DNA of 64,000 nt from Liolophura sinensis (GCF_032854445.1 NC_088306.1:29299764-29363763), one strand, 5' to 3'; counted from the stretch's first letter, positions 42,371 through 55,303 are shown. Translations and numbers: made by a program. The notes: generated by a model not told the origin, from the letters alone.

Positions 42371-44960
42371 AGTCTGCAACGATCATGACTGCACTATTTT
42401 AGTCTATTTCTGCTTAAAGTTCTAGTTTAGTGAACCTACATGTCATCAAAAAGTAAAATTTGGCATATGGTTTTTCAAATGAGTTAAAAAGTTGCTGTTT
42501 TTTTTCCCTTAGAAATGCAATGTTTTTTGTGTGTTCGGGATTTACCCCAAAACTCGTTTGCACTCGGTAATTTCCGTCGCCATGGCCTTTATGACGTCAT
42601 TAGTAGACATATGAGTTCGTTAGCCATATAGTCAAGAGTGGAGGCCATTGTTAGGATTGCCAGAAAAAGACAATGAAAAGACAATGAAAATGATAACAAT
42701 GATTTGATTGAGTCATTCGCCGATAGCCACGTACTATAGCCACGAATGCCCTCAAGGACCACAATAAATTATTACGTATATATAGTTCTCACTAAGTCAT
42801 TTTAGGAAAGTAAATGTACACTGACAAAATGTAAACATTGACAAGTAGCATTCTTTCTCAGCCTACGATTGTGGACGTTTTGTGTTGCACTGTTGTAAGA
42901 CCACTGCATTTTATAAAAAAAATAAAATATCGGTATATAAAAGAAGACCTTGGTATGCAGAAAAGAAATTTGAACTAAGTTAAGTTTATTTGTCTTTAAA
43001 GCCAGAATTTCAAATGACCAGCTGCGTGTCATCAGCTCATCTGCCAAGCTTACATCTGGTTGTGTCAAATACCACATGGTCACAGTGGCGTGCCCCAAAA
43101 ATACATGACACCTTTTTTAAAAATATCCTATAATGTTGATTTGCTTCATAAACATTAGTTTAACTAAGTACATTGCCAATAACTCGTTCATATTCAGCGG
43201 TGGTTTTAGTGGTGGGCGTTTTGGCCTGAACCATGCTGTCAGATAGACCTAGAGCGTCTCAGTGCCTTGGATGCCTCTAACATAGAATTAATACAGTCTG
43301 AGATGAAGTGTGGGCTACGTTACAATACGGACATTTTCTGGTTACAGATGATAGATTGTATAGACTTCCTGTTATTGAAAGACTTTATTTCAGCCATAGT
43401 GTAAGTCATATAGTCACCTCAGTCAGAGGATGGATCGAGTTTTCCTCAGCGCACAAGTCTTTTTCAAACCGCCTGAAGTAGCCCAGTAGTGAGAATTGAA
43501 GAACCCCTTGCTACTAGATAGGAAATCGTCGCACTTTCTTGCAGCAGTGAGGTGGAATTTTTTTTCATGCAGAAAACAAGTAAAACTTACTTGAATATGA
43601 AGTGCAATTACTGAAGAACATGTGTGTGAAATATTAGAGCTGCGATTTATACTTTTTCTTTTATCAAAATGCAAAAGTAAGGTCAACAGATTTTGCTATT
43701 TCAAGGCATTTTTCTTGTGGGAATTCCCTTCATAATTTAAATATGATAACTTCAACCAAAATTATTTCCAATATTTGGTGTCTTGTTAGGGAGTAGTCAG
43801 CTGTAACAAAGTATCGTGTTGGTTCACGCCATCATAGTTTTATAAATCAAAAAAAAAGAAGAAGAAATAATTTGGAAGTTAAGAGGAGCACAACATTGGT
43901 CCAGTGGTCACGTGTGTGACTTGACAACTTTGTGTAGAATAGGGTGACGATTCCTGCATACTTTTTCTCCAGTGCTCAACAAAGTGAGGTGTTGGAAGAG
44001 GAAGGGGGTGTAATTTGAACCACACAAGAAATTGGGGGGGGGGGGGGGGGGGAGGGGATTCTTCATATGTTGTCAGGCTATATGTTAGATAAGTTTAGAT
44101 ATATTATTTTAAATCCATACATAATATAAACAGTATTCATCCAATGAGAGCTCAACGCTATTTTCTTCAGCTAACAATATATCATACAATTACATTGAGA
44201 AAGAGGGCATCAATTTATGGTATTAGCTTCGTAATAATTGTCTGTTAGAGGCACTCTCATATATTCACGGTATAATTCGTAAGGCAAAACATCTTATACC
44301 AACATCAGATGGAGAAAGGTGCTAGCGGATGCATTTAACGGCCTACTGCAAGCTTATATTTAGCCACGAATATTTTAGCTTTGCCTGTTTCACTGGCTAC
44401 ACCTGTTACTTAACAACTTCAACAGCATACCGAGGAAGCCCTTACGTCATTTTACGGACGATTTGTCACTGTGAGCAGGCTGGGAATCGACCAGAGCGAC
44501 AGGAAGGAGATTTCTTATCGAGTTGCAAGGGTTCCTGTCTGAAAATATATCTTCCGCAAAGACAATCATTCAGTGTCAAGGAATATCATTGGATTTATGG
44601 CATTTTACGTGCAGTGAGGCAAGTTATGCCGTGATATAAGTGTCACTAGTATGTGCCCCATCTTACTATATGAATAGGTATATAATCTGATTAGCCGTCT
44701 ACCTGTGACGTCACGCGATCCATACCATGCTCTGCAGGCTAGTTCGGCTATGTTCGGCCGGCGAGTGCAGAGCACACATAAAATGCCGCATGCGTCACCA
44801 ATACACCTAATATTCGTATTATTTTTTCATTCCTGGTATGAAATGTGTAGTTATGTCCGTTATTAGTGAAGTTGTCAAATAGCATAATCAACGAAGCAGC
44901 ACTGCAAGCCATTGTGCTAGCGGGCATGTACTTTGCTACACATCAGACATATACATGAGG
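42371..44960. other. Non-coding stretch with poly-G run
   Basis: A run of 19 G lies at 44034-44052. No gene or RNA was recognised. Short open frames near 42.8, 43.4 and 44.3 kb show no domain. Confidence 0.4.
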
Positions 44961-44964
44961 AATT

Positions 44965-45065
44965 AGATTAAAACAATAACTCAGGTAAGTGACCAGATTT
45001 CACCGGTGACACGTGTGGCCATTCGCCAAATATCACTCTCTCGTGGCTACTCTCCGTGCTGTAAC
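44965..45065 (-). repeat. Interspersed repeat D copy, reverse
   Basis: TCACCGGTGACACGTGTGGC, CATTCGCCAAATATCACTC and GTGGCTACTCTCCGTGCTGT on the plus strand match repeat D reversed. Confidence 0.6.
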
Positions 45066-46255
45066 TCTTGCCCTGCATTATATTTTGAATATCAGCAACT
45101 TATACACTTGCATGTTACACGATTTGAATAGTGATTACACGCATTGGCCTAGAACACTACTTGCGTCTTTCCAACATCATTGAAAACTGTTGCTTCTCTT
45201 TGCAGAATTCTGTCCTACTTTCGTACTTTTACTGTCTTTGTTCTTTTGTTCTTTTTGTTGAACATCGTTTTGAGAACTGGTCTTTTATCGACCCGGAACG
45301 TCCATCTTGGTTGATGGCTGGTATATGAATGTCTGTTTCAACACATAGATTATTATCATGAACAGGGAATTTGTAGTTTCCCTCACTCTTACTGCTTGTG
45401 GGGCTTTGGTGACCACTTGTCAATATTGTGTGCATATCTGTAAGTCTCGGAGTGTTTGTCAGTGGCTTGTCAAAGGTTTTTTTCCTACCATAATTCTGAC
45501 AATCATCGTGTGAATGAAAAAATGGCATAAAGTAGCTATCAAGCAAATATACACACCATGGAGAGTAAACCTGGAGCATGTGAAGACAGTATTATATTCG
45601 GCAACTTCTCGCACTTAACCGATTAAATCCGGTCTTTCGTCATTTTGCTGTAGTTAAGATTGTATTCTCGCTGTTGGCATAAATACTGGAAAATTAGCAC
45701 CTTAGACAATACCACAGTTTAGCCAAAATGACGTAAAACTGCTACAACGTTGACGTCATTTATTAGACGTCAGTGGTCTGGGATTACTCAACCCCGGTAT
45801 TGTCACATAAAACAATAACATGAAAACAATGCAAAGGGACCAGAGCTCCATACCAAGAGATCGATGATAGGTGATAACTTTTTTGGATTTAAAATGGCTA
45901 TAGAAGACGTACAACGATCATAAAAATCTGTTGAAAATGACTGGCGTGAAGTACGCTTGGAAAAGACTGTGATGAAGATAAAGTGTTTTATTTCTCGAAC
46001 TGAGGGCATTGTACTGATCAATGGCTACAATGTTAGAAAAAAAATTACTTCCGAGTTTTAAACCAAGTAGAAGGAGTGAATGAATGAATGATTATAGCTT
46101 AACTGCTCACCGGCAATATTTCATCCATATCGTGACGAAATTTAGTTGAAAGAATAGGAAACGTTAGACATAAAAGTAGAAGAATAAATGAATGAACGAT
46201 TGATGGCTTAATACCACGACGGCGATATTGCAGCCATGGTGTAGCCCAAGGTCAA
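45066..46255. other. Non-coding stretch with repeat E
   Basis: A repeat E copy (GACGTCAGTGGTCTGGGATT, AAAACAATGCAAAGGGACCA) lies at 45765-45850. No gene was recognised. Confidence 0.45.
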
Positions 46256-46259
46256 CAAT

Positions 46260-46580
46260 ACATTATCTTATGCTATAGGACGACTTCGGTCGCCTTACAT
46301 CATACGCAGACAAGGGATCAAACCCAGGTCGGCTCTGAAAATGGCACTTATTGCTGTCTCGCCTCTCGCTCAGCAATAAGAGGTTACAGGAAGGAAACAA
46401 GACTGGTTGTCCTGGTGTCAGTATAATGTGACTGACCGGGGTGTCCTGTCTGGTGTCTGGCATGATACAGTAGCGGCAACACATGACGGCATGGACTCGC
46501 CCTGCAGGCACAGTCTATTTCCACACACCTAATGACTAAAAAACCCGCAAGGCATACATACATGTTCATACATACACACC
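46260..46580 (+). repeat. SINE family B copy
   Basis: GGATCAAACCCAGGTCGGCT, CTCGCTCAGCAATAAGAGG, AGGAAACAAGACTGGTTGTC, GTCAGTATAATGTGACTGAC and GGCATGGACTCGCCC match the body of family B. The tail is worn. Confidence 0.75.
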
Positions 46581-47525
46581 TTGTCCTATACAGGCACTGA
46601 AATAAGAATGCACTTCGCTGTGTTTTCACAAAATTTCAAGCCGAACATTTAAAAATTCCATTGAATGTTTCCGCACCTCACGATTGTATGAGATGTATGA
46701 GTTGTAGAATATAAGATCTTACAACGCCAAGACAAGGCTTCCACGCAACACCCATTTTATTCACAACGCTAAACAACAACATCAATAGCAACTATAATAA
46801 TAATAACAATAACAGTTATTCAAGATACACAGCTTTTATAGGCATTGTTTAATAAAGAATTTATCAATGCCTAATAATGTAAAAGAAAACATCATGATAT
46901 AAACAGCTAGTCAACAAAATGTGGATGTTTGCAACTTTTTGTTTCATTTAAATGTACATTTTTTCTAGATTTACAAATCAGTTTGAAACATTGAGCTACA
47001 GTTTTGTTTAAATAAAATAATACCAACCACACTGGCTTCTCGTGTTCCGGTAAAATGAAGAGCTGCCCACAAGCCAGTGATGTCATTGTCTCTTAAAAGG
47101 GAGCTGTTCACAATTTTACAAGGACAGTTCACAATTTCAACCTTACACATGTAGAAAATGCTCTGCTTGATCAGAGACGTTTGTCCGTGCATTTCCTATA
47201 AGCTTCTGCATTCTTCCAAGATATGGCTTTTCACTTACGGCAATAGGTGCAGCCATTTCTACATTGTGCCTAAGTGTGTATTTTGGTTTTTTTGGCAGCC
47301 ATTTTGTTGCTGTTGCGATTTGAAATGAAGCTCTCTGTCTTGTGTATTTCACTACTCAGTTTGAAAACTATCGATTCTTTGGGGTATTTTGGAGTTCTCC
47401 GTTATGGCCACATTCGCCCCAGCGGTACCTTGTTTCCATGTGATGATAACACAGCATTGTAAGTAATTCTGGAACAGTGACATCTAATAGCTTACTATCA
47501 TTTCAATTTTGCGCCTAATTCTGCT
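46581..47525. other. Non-coding stretch
   Basis: No gene or recognised repeat was found. Confidence 0.4.
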
Positions 47526-47529
47526 TAAG

Positions 47530-47935
47530 CCGTGGGTGATGGAAGGCGTGTTATATGACACTACGTAAGCCGTGGGTGCTAGGAGGCGTGTTATGTGACA
47601 CTACTTAAGCCGTGGGTGTTGGAAGGGCGTGTTAGATTCCACTACTTAAGGCGTGGGTGCTAGGAGGCGTGTTATGTGACACTACTTAAGCAGTGGATGC
47701 TAGGAGGCGTGTTATGTGACACTACTTAAGCCGTGGGTGCTAGGAGGCGTTTTATGTGACACTACTTAAGCAGTGGGTGCTAGGAGGCGTGTTATATGCC
47801 ACTACTTAAGCCGTGGGTGCTGGAAGGCGTGTTATATGACACTACGTAAGCCGTGGGTGCTAGGAGGCGTGTTATGTGACACTACGTAAGCCGTGGGTGT
47901 TGGAAAGGCGTGTTATATGCCATTACTTAAGCCTT
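47530..47935. repeat. 40-bp minisatellite, about 10 copies
   Basis: The unit is CTTAAGCCGTGGGTGCTAGG plus AGGCGTGTTATGTGACACTA. Ten copies are present with minor changes. It is non-coding. Confidence 0.94.
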
Positions 47936-47939
47936 CACA

Positions 47940-49110
47940 TGAACAGTTATAACAAGACCGTACCTGAGGTAACTAATAAGAGCATGTATTTTACCGGTTG
48001 TGTGTTTATTAGCCATCAACCTTACGCTAATGAACTGGTTTTACGCTCTATGCTCTGTCTGTAATTATATTTTAATAAATTGAAATTGAAACTGATTGAA
48101 TATTTACTTCCTAATTTTGTTTTGTAACAGCTTTAATTTTTTTTTCTATTTTGGTGAGGGAAATCACCCAGAGAGCTCAATGGATTATACTGGTTCTCCG
48201 TTCACTTACGCCGGGGTAAAAGACTGCAATGTGACAGCAATACGACATATTATCGCGTAGGGTATTCCCATAGTTTGAAAATATTAACGATTAGTTGATT
48301 CTATCGTTCCGTTAATGCTGTTAATATTTACTGGCCACCCTTTAATAACGCACGAAATAACACTTGACATAGTACCACAACAGTATTTGGGAAGCCCACG
48401 GATATGCATTCTTGTATGATAGGCAAACATTATTTTGTGTTGTACGGTACCTCTCCAGGCAAATCACTAAAACATAACAAAAATAATGACAGTGAGCCGA
48501 GGAGTATTGCGAAGGTGAGCATTGGTATGCACACTTACTGTTGTAGTACAGGTCTTTGCTGTCGGTTAGATTAAAAAGTTATAAACCGATAAATTGGCTT
48601 TTTTACAACATCTTACCTTTGAGACCTTTGCCTGTAGACCACAGCAACTAAATATTTAAAACTGCAAGAAAATGCTGCCATTAAAGCATTTACAGGACGT
48701 CGCTCCTCAAGTCTCACTATCAACAGAGACCCTAGTTGGATCCTTTTCTGTTGGAGATGTAAACACATATGAATCAGACTTACAAGGTATAGCTCTTCAT
48801 CATCGAACAGTGATTTTTACAATAGTAGGTATAGCTCTTCATCATCGAACAGTGATTTTTTACAATAGTAATAAGCACAATATTATTACAATAATGAGTT
48901 TCTAAAATTGTGTAGCTAAGCATTTGAAAACGATAAACATTTACACAGATATAACAGACCATATTTTAAATGAATTTACGGTAGGTCATGAAACACAAAT
49001 ATGGATAATGTTTAACCACAACACAGTTCATAAATCATCGCTGTCCGCTGGAGTTGTTATTTTTGTTTTGAACCTGTATCACGTGGGTTCTAGCGAATGA
49101 GACATGACAC
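47940..49110. other. Non-coding stretch 3' of a GPCR gene
   Basis: A short tandem duplication of about 53 bp (GGTATAGCTCTTCATCATCG) lies at 48786-48868. Otherwise nothing was recognised. Confidence 0.45.
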
Positions 49111-49118
49111 CCTTCAAT

Positions 49119-50135
49119 TCAATATCTATCTCTGTGTGTTTCACTATTTTTCGGTGATGTCCACGGCTCAACGCGCGACCCCGAACGAAAACATCCGCAA
49201 CAGAAAATCATATACAAAAGTTTTTTGAACAGAGTTCTGAAGGAAGGATAAATAGCGGAATAGATGATGACATTAACGAAAAAGTTGCTGTTTCCAATCC
49301 ATATGAGGGTAAATGCCAACCAGTCTGGATAGTCAACGTCAACTCCAGAAACATTCAGAAATGTCATCATGGAAAATGGTCCCCAAGTGGCGAAAAGCAA
49401 ACCCATGGTAACCATTAGCAGTAGTACGGCTTTTTTGTCACGTCTTCTCCATCTCCGTTCTCTTCTTCTTTCTGTAGTGGCAGGTAAACTGGCACCTGGG
49501 TTAGTTTGTTTTAAAGTTATAGCGATAGATGCTGTTGTGAACGTAACCACACTTCCGCTCAGGAAGGGAACCATAAAATGTGTCGCGATGGACAGCAATT
49601 TTGCTTCGTTATATAGACTACACATGCTAAATTTAGGCTGATAGATGTAGTACAAGAAATCGGCTTTGGTCATGTTTGGTGTTAGGTACATGAGTATACC
49701 AAAAATCCACAAAAAGGAAATTATCACTACACATGTTCGAGGTGTTATTTTATGTTTGTAGAAAAGTGGATGACATGTGGCCAGGTATCGCTCAATTCCT
49801 ATGACTCCAACGCTCCACATGGACACCGCACAACATGATCCATGAGCTATGGCACTTACCTGACACCAGATGGCGCCGTACGGCCATGTTCCGGTTATCG
49901 CCGGATATATGGACGGAAGACAAGCAATCAGTCCTCCACAAAAATCTGAAGTGGTCAAATTTGTCAGAAAAATGTTGGCTACAGGAGACATCTGTTTAGT
50001 TGCCCTCAGAATAAAGAAATTAATGAGATTGCCTAAAATGATAGCCACAGATACAAAAAGCACCACCGTTGACCGACAAGCAATGCCCACTGTGGTGTAC
50101 TCCTCATCGTGTGTTGTGTTAAAAGTAGAGTTCAT
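49119..50135 (-). CDS. Rhodopsin-type GPCR, intact, intronless
   Basis: The protein has 338 residues and is the most divergent intact member. The N terminus is shorter, with NST (2) and NTT (6). TM1 is about 18-42 with the canonical GN (LGNLINF), unlike SN in the others. TM2 has TTSDF, Cys91 precedes TM3, and the ERY motif is at 115-117. TM6 has TWGP (250-253) and TM7 has NVIIY (288-292). The third intracellular loop is strongly basic (TERRRERRWRRRDKK). The tail has FCCGC and ends ETHRDRY. Its order, strand and lack of introns match the other copies. The ligand is unknown. Confidence 0.92.
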   Translation of the reverse strand: MNSTFNTTHDEEYTTVGIACRSTVVLFVSVAIILGNLINFFILRATKQMSPVANIFLTNLTTSDFCGGLIACLPSIYPAITGTWPYGAIWCQVSAIAHGSCCAVSMWSVGVIGIERYLATCHPLFYKHKITPRTCVVIISFLWIFGILMYLTPNMTKADFLYYIYQPKFSMCSLYNEAKLLSIATHFMVPFLSGSVVTFTTASIAITLKQTNPGASLPATTERRRERRWRRRDKKAVLLLMVTMGLLFATWGPFSMMTFLNVSGVDVDYPDWLAFTLIWIGNSNFFVNVIIYSAIYPSFRTLFKKLLYMIFCCGCFRSGSRVEPWTSPKNSETHRDRY

Positions 50136-50139
50136 TTTA

Positions 50140-52007
50140 TATTTATCTCTTGACCAGTAACAGCCGAACTCCGGAAATGGTCAGAGGTATGTGAATAGTT
50201 TAAGTGAGTATGTTCAAATAAAAAAAAAACAAAAACAAAACGTGAAAACATAAAGCGAAACGCTAGGTTACAAATAATTTCTCACACCAACGAATTTCAA
50301 CACAGCTGCTAAGTGTAGTCTATACTTGTAACGCTTAAACTTGAAACAAAACGGAACAACCCCCTTGAACCGTTTAGAATGTCCTAAATTGCTTTAGGAG
50401 ACTTAAAATGCAGCAGAATGAAAATGGATACGTCTCACATCTGCTGACGACACCTGATATTCGTCACCAACGGGATTTAGATAATTTTTCAAATACATAC
50501 CCCAGCTCATTCAAGTTCTATTAGGGTTTTTTTGTCCTATTATTGCGATAATTATTGGTTAGGGGTGATAACTATCCAGTCCAGGATTGATCCACGAATG
50601 AACACGACAACGGTTAACCTCACCTTCAATTACGGGGTTTTTTTCCAACGCTTTTGAAAAAAGTATTTCGTCTTCAAAGATGTTTTGGAAGGGCTGACGA
50701 TACCACAGAAACCTTCCTTCCCATGCGTAGGCAAGCGTGGCAGGGCAAGGTTCATCCAGAACGCGTTGTTTTGCCCACCAATGACGTAGTGTCTTGAAGG
50801 CACACAGCTATGTTCGGCGCGTGAAAATGCTGTTCCATACACATCAGTAAATCACCTCTGATTGGGATAAGTCGTTCTGGCGGCATCTCTTTACACATGA
50901 CAGCCATATAATTTTTTCAGATTTGTCACGTGTCTAGCTTGCTGTGTTTCATATTCTGTCCAAAAATGTCAAAGATTTCTGGCCTTCGTTTGAGTCAAAA
51001 GAACGTTATCTGTGATATACAAAACTTCTTAAGAAATTGAGGTACACCGATAAACCAACAAGCGGTGGGTATTGAAAAAGCTGTCAGCATATAACGTTGG
51101 CAAATAATCATCAGAACCATCACTTCAGAGTCATTCACTTTTCAGCCATAATAAGTCAAGAAACACAACGTCCGTTGACCCATGGATGTTTTCCACAGTC
51201 ACACATGGATGTTTACGCAGTAGCACGCGCACCAGTGTTTATTTCCCGATGTGCGGCCAAGACAGAAAAAGTCGCGGCTTCAAATTAGGAATGCGCCATT
51301 AGCTACATCCTTACTGTCATCTTACACAAACACGACTATATACGATATACTGTTGCAATCAATGCCTCTGAAGCTTGGTATTCCTGCATATGGATACAGT
51401 GATAGACATCGCAAAATAATCTGTTGGTTCCCAGACATCGATCTTTTGTTCGCCCCATGGACATAATTTTATACGTCTTTTGTCAGGTATAAACATGCGG
51501 ATTTGTACGCTTGTCTTTAAGATCTTGGTTTATAAGGATTTTCACCAGCCAGAAATGGGATGATCATGTCAAATGTCTTATACTGTCCTTTGTGTGCCGC
51601 GTCACAAAGCAAGCTGCTCTTTTGTTGTATTCAGTGGACACCTTTGTGAAGAGGAAGTTACACAGGTTGGGGTCTAGAGAAAGACTTTTATCGATAATCA
51701 GACCTTCCTGTATAATGTGGGCTTCCTGTCTTCGTGCAGTGTTCGCTCATACCCTTGCACGTTAGGGAGTGATTAACGCTGCGTGATGTTGCCGTGTATG
51801 TGGCATGCGTCACAAAAGATCGTCCTACACCGGTTCCGTTTGACCTTTCCAAACTACCATGCATTCACTCTCAGTGCTGTGCATGCAGTTTTGTTTTCCT
51901 GTGTAAATCGGGATTCTGTTGGTGGTCGCGGCATCCCCGAAGCCTGGTCTCTTCGCGATGTTTTAATGTGATTGTATGTTAAATGTGATGACAGTACAGC
52001 ATTTTGA
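50140..52007. other. 5' flank of GPCR gene
   Basis: Short similarity to the upstream block of the other receptors lies near 50945-50995 (CTGTCCAAAAATGTCAAAGA, TTTCTGGCC). A reversed repeat E lies at about 51900-52000 (ATGTTTTAATGTGATTG). No gene was recognised. Confidence 0.4.
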
Positions 52008-52230
52008 GTCAGTGAGTGAGTGCTTGGGGTTTAACGTCTTGCTCAACAACTTTTCAGTCGTATGACGACGAAGGAATTCTTAGGGTGCATGTAATGTACC
52101 TCTTTGTTGCAGAACGGATTTCTACCCCTTTTTTATCTAGTGCTTCTTCACTACTTACCGAAGGCAAACAAGCCGCCCCGCCCGAGCCATTATACTGATA
52201 AGGGTCAACCAGTCGTTGCACCAGGATTTT
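52008..52230 (-). repeat. SINE family C copy, reverse
   Basis: It starts with the shared tail reversed (GTGCTTGGGGTTTAACGTC, CAACAACTTTTCAGTCGTAT), then GACGACGAAGGAATTCTTAG, GCAGAACGGATTTCTACC, GCAAACAAGCCGCCCCGCCC and GAGCCATTATACTGATAAGG. The tRNA head end is missing. Confidence 0.82.
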
Positions 52231-52439
52231 GAGTAATCATAAAGCAACCTAGGATTCTATATCCACTAGGCCTATTACCTTGTGTTTATATTAAGGTTTG
52301 TTAAATACGAAGACAACACAGTATTTGAGTTCTTTAGACCAGTGACGCCCGATTAAGTAATTTGCGATTGACACCTCGGCGTATTTTTTTACCTAGTTTG
52401 GCTTAAAGCAAGACGCTAGAGATTTAAACCGGAATATAT

Positions 52440-52560
52440 ATGATAGTGTTACACGTAACAACGTGTAAGCAAATGGTTACACGTAACCGGTGGAATCGGG
52501 GTTAATGTCAATTTTATCCAGAGCTTTACTCTAAACGTTTATATAAATGTTTAAATAATA
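52440..52560 (+). repeat. Interspersed repeat D copy
   Basis: CAAATGGTTACACGTAACCG and GTGGAATCGGGGTTAATGTC are followed by an ACGTTTATATAAATG end. An E-like string lies to its left (GACCAGTGACGCCCGATTAA). Confidence 0.6.
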
Positions 52561-52629
52561 CAAAATAGTAAGAATAACGTCCCCTACAAAAATGGACTAA
52601 GCTGAGGTACAAAAAAAACAAAAAAACAA

Positions 52630-52780
52630 ATTTGCAGGAACCTGCGGATGGTCGTGGGCTTCCCTCGAGCTCTGCCTGGTTTCCTCCCACCATAATGCTG
52701 TCCGAAGTCATATAAGTGAAATATTCTTGAGTACGACACAAAACACCAATGAAACAAATAAGTAAATAAATAAATCATAA
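52630..52780 (+). repeat. SINE family A, 3' part
   Basis: GGAACCTGCGGATGGTCGTG, TTTCCTCCCACCATAATGCT, CATATAAGTGAAATATTCTT and a long AAATAAATAAATAAATC tail. Confidence 0.93.
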
Positions 52781-52900
52781 GACAGCAGCTATCTCAAGCT
52801 AGGAAAATTGTTAACACTGAACAGCGTATTAAAATGGTTTTAAAAAGTAGTCCTTAGGGAACTGGAGTGAATGAATTCGGCAATAGGATTACAAAGTATA

Positions 52901-53068
52901 ATGTATGTATGTATGTATGTATGTATGTATGTATGTATGTATGTATGTATGTATGTATGTATGTATGTATGTATGTATGTATGTATGTATGTATGTATGT
53001 ATGTATGTATGTATGTATGTATGTATGTATGTATGTATGTATGCATGTATGTATGTATGTATGTATGT
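52901..53068. repeat. (GTAT)n microsatellite, about 42 copies
   Basis: A near-perfect tetranucleotide run with one GCAT variant near 53043. It makes open frames reading MYVC or IHTY on either strand, which are not genes. Confidence 0.98.
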
Positions 53069-53199
53069 GTGCGTGTTTTTGTCTATGTATGTGTGTTTGC
53101 GTGGATACTTAACTATTGTTTAGTCACATGACCACCACGAGTCATTATATGTGTGTTCATGTACTGTGCATTCTTGGGAAATCCATGCCGCCAAATTAA

Positions 53200-53290
53200 A
53201 GCGCTGCGGCCTCTGATGCATCACACCGAAGACACCAGACATGACACCCCACCCAGTTATATTACGCTGACACCGCGTCAACCAGTCCTG
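53200..53290 (-). repeat. SINE family B fragment, reverse
   Basis: CACCGAAGACACCAGACATG, ACACCCCACCCAGTTATATT and GACACCGCGTCAACCAGTCC are the reverse of the family B body. Confidence 0.75.
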
Positions 53291-53639
53291 GGCCCATATT
53301 TGTAAAAAAAATCAAATATTTAAAGTTTTTAACTAGAAAGGTTCAAATCTGTACACTAGTTCTTTACGCCAGAAAATGTTCCAATAACAATTATTGATAC
53401 TTTCCTGTTTCAGTTTGATTTCTTAAGCACTTACAATTGATGACTTAAGGTTTATGTTCCTTGATTAGTAACGTCTTAGTGCTGAGCGCTAGGCAACCAT
53501 TATTGAAGTCCAACTGAGTGATTCTAGACCAGTGACGCCTTATAAATTGCAAGTCAGATACATGGGATTTTGCCTATAACTTTGTTTAAACCACAATGGT
53601 AGAGGGGGGAGGGGGGGCATAGCTTGATACTATTTAAGC

Positions 53640-53790
53640 ATTTACATGAATAGTTAGAATATAATCTTAACTAATGTAAATTGACAAGAGGCCATATTTC
53701 ACGGCTTATGTGTGATCATTTGTAACAGTCACACTGTTGACGCTTGTCTGGTTTTACTTTCTGTGCTGTGAGCCTTTATTTAGTAAGAAC
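53640..53790 (-). repeat. Interspersed repeat D copy, reverse
   Basis: TTTAAGCATTTACATGAATA, GACAAGAGGCCATATTTCAC, GTGTGATCATTTGTAACAG and ACTTTCTGTGCTGTG. An E-like GACCAGTGACGCCTTATAAA precedes it at 53526. Confidence 0.7.
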
Positions 53791-54023
53791 CAAGCCAGGT
53801 TTGAGCACATGACACCAAGAGTCACCATGCACACCCAAGCAGATAGGTGAAATTAAAAATCCTAAAGCTACCACGATTAGGGATGAAGTGATAATCACCT
53901 AATTGTCCAAAGAACGTCCATATGTCACTTACAGGCATCATCATAATGGGGCAGTCATTGTAGTTTTTCTTTGCAAAGGTTCCAGAGCATAAATTGGAGA
54001 TAACATCTTGCCTTTTTAGTAAA

Positions 54024-54290
54024 ACGCTCAGTGGCTCAGTCGGTTAGCGCGCTAGCGCATCGTAATGACCCAGAAGCCTCTCACCAATGTGGTCGCTGTG
54101 AGTTCAAGTCCAGCTCATGCTGTCTTCCTCTCCGGTCGTAAGTGGGAAGGTCTGCCGGCAACCTGCGGATGGTTGTGGGTTTCCCCCGGGCTGTGCCCGG
54201 TTTTCTCCCACCATAATGCTGTCCGCCGTTGTATAAGTGAAATATTGTTGAGTACGGCGTAAAACACCAATCAAATAAATAAATAAATAC
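54024..54290 (+). repeat. SINE family A, full length
   Basis: This is the best reference copy on the plus strand. The tRNA-like head has box A TGGCTCAGTCGGTTAGCGCG and box B GTGAGTTCAAGTCC. The body has CTCATGCTGTCTTCCTCTCC and AACCTGCGGATGGTTGTGGG. The tail module is CCGCCGTTGTATAAGTGAAA, then GAGTACGGCGTAAAACACC, ending in AATCAAATAAATAAATAAAT. It is about 265 bp. Such elements are copied by RNA polymerase III and moved by LINE enzymes. Confidence 0.95.
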
Positions 54291-54559
54291 TTACTATCAC
54301 CCACGTGGCTCAGTGGCTCAACGCACTGTGCGGATTCAGTTCATCATACGTTGTAATGAAGCACAGAAATACTTACACCTTATATGTAAAAAAATTCTTG
54401 TGTTTGCGCGTTAAATAAGTGAGAAAGTAACAAACTGCCCTTGCATCGTTATCCTACGCTACCATTTTTTGTTCGTGCTCTTTTTTAAGAAAACTAATAC
54501 GTGTTCATTACGGAACATCGACTTGTGTGTGGTTGAAACACAGGTTGTTTAGATGTACG

Positions 54560-54720
54560 TTCAGGATCTGTAGCCCAAATCCTATTTGGATATGATCTAT
54601 ATACTGCGATCCTAGCAGCAAAGAACATCTGAATAGTGGGCATAAATCGCAGTTAACGACCCCGGCGGGAATTGAACCGCTCTCAGGAAGTTACTCCACT
54701 TGCTACTGAACAGACAACAG
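54560..54720 (-). repeat. Possible further tRNA-derived SINE head
   Basis: On the minus strand, CAGTAGCAAGTGGAGTAACT followed by the box-B-like GGTTCAATTCCCGCC resembles a tRNA-derived promoter. No full tRNA fold could be drawn, so it is more likely a SINE head than a tRNA gene. Confidence 0.4.
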
Positions 54721-55303
54721 CACAAATGCACATCGTTCTTTAATAAAGGGATTTTCCATTACGCCTTAACGCCTGAGAACGGTCTAAAGGTTGCACATGT
54801 GCAATTCAGGCAATTGGCCTGAAGATTTGCCCCCGCAATGAAGCGTAAAGGGGCAGTATTTGAGTAATATGTATCTGCACTGCTTGGCTAACATAATGCT
54901 ATGGCTTCACCTCCAGCAACCATAGCTCAAAAAATGGTGGTTATGCTAAGTTAATATTGTTGATATTTTGTCAAGAAAAGTGCAAGCTGTATATGAAGTT
55001 GACAAATTTACTTTATAAATAGTAAGGAAAATCAATGCGCTCGAGTAACCTATAAGCATCCCAAGAAATAAAACTGATAGGGAAAGTCACTCTACAATGG
55101 AGAAGACGCCAGCGGTGGAGATCACAACCATTGGTGTTTCACGCCTTACTCAAAACGGAGGCCAGCATTATGGCACAAGGAACTCTTCTCGTGTTATATA
55201 TATATTAAAATAAATTACCAACGTGTTTAGTTGGAAAACATGAATTTTCTTAATGTCTTGTATATTTTGCAGTTAAATGATGATACCACGGGCAATAATG
55301 CTT

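Noticed and set aside
52840-53131. Frames reading MYVCMYVC or IHTYIHTY
   Set aside because: They are translations of the (GTAT)n microsatellite.
54024-54110. Functional tRNA gene
   Set aside because: It has A- and B-box-like strings, but the spacing is too long for a tRNA and the rest is a SINE repeated many times in the window.
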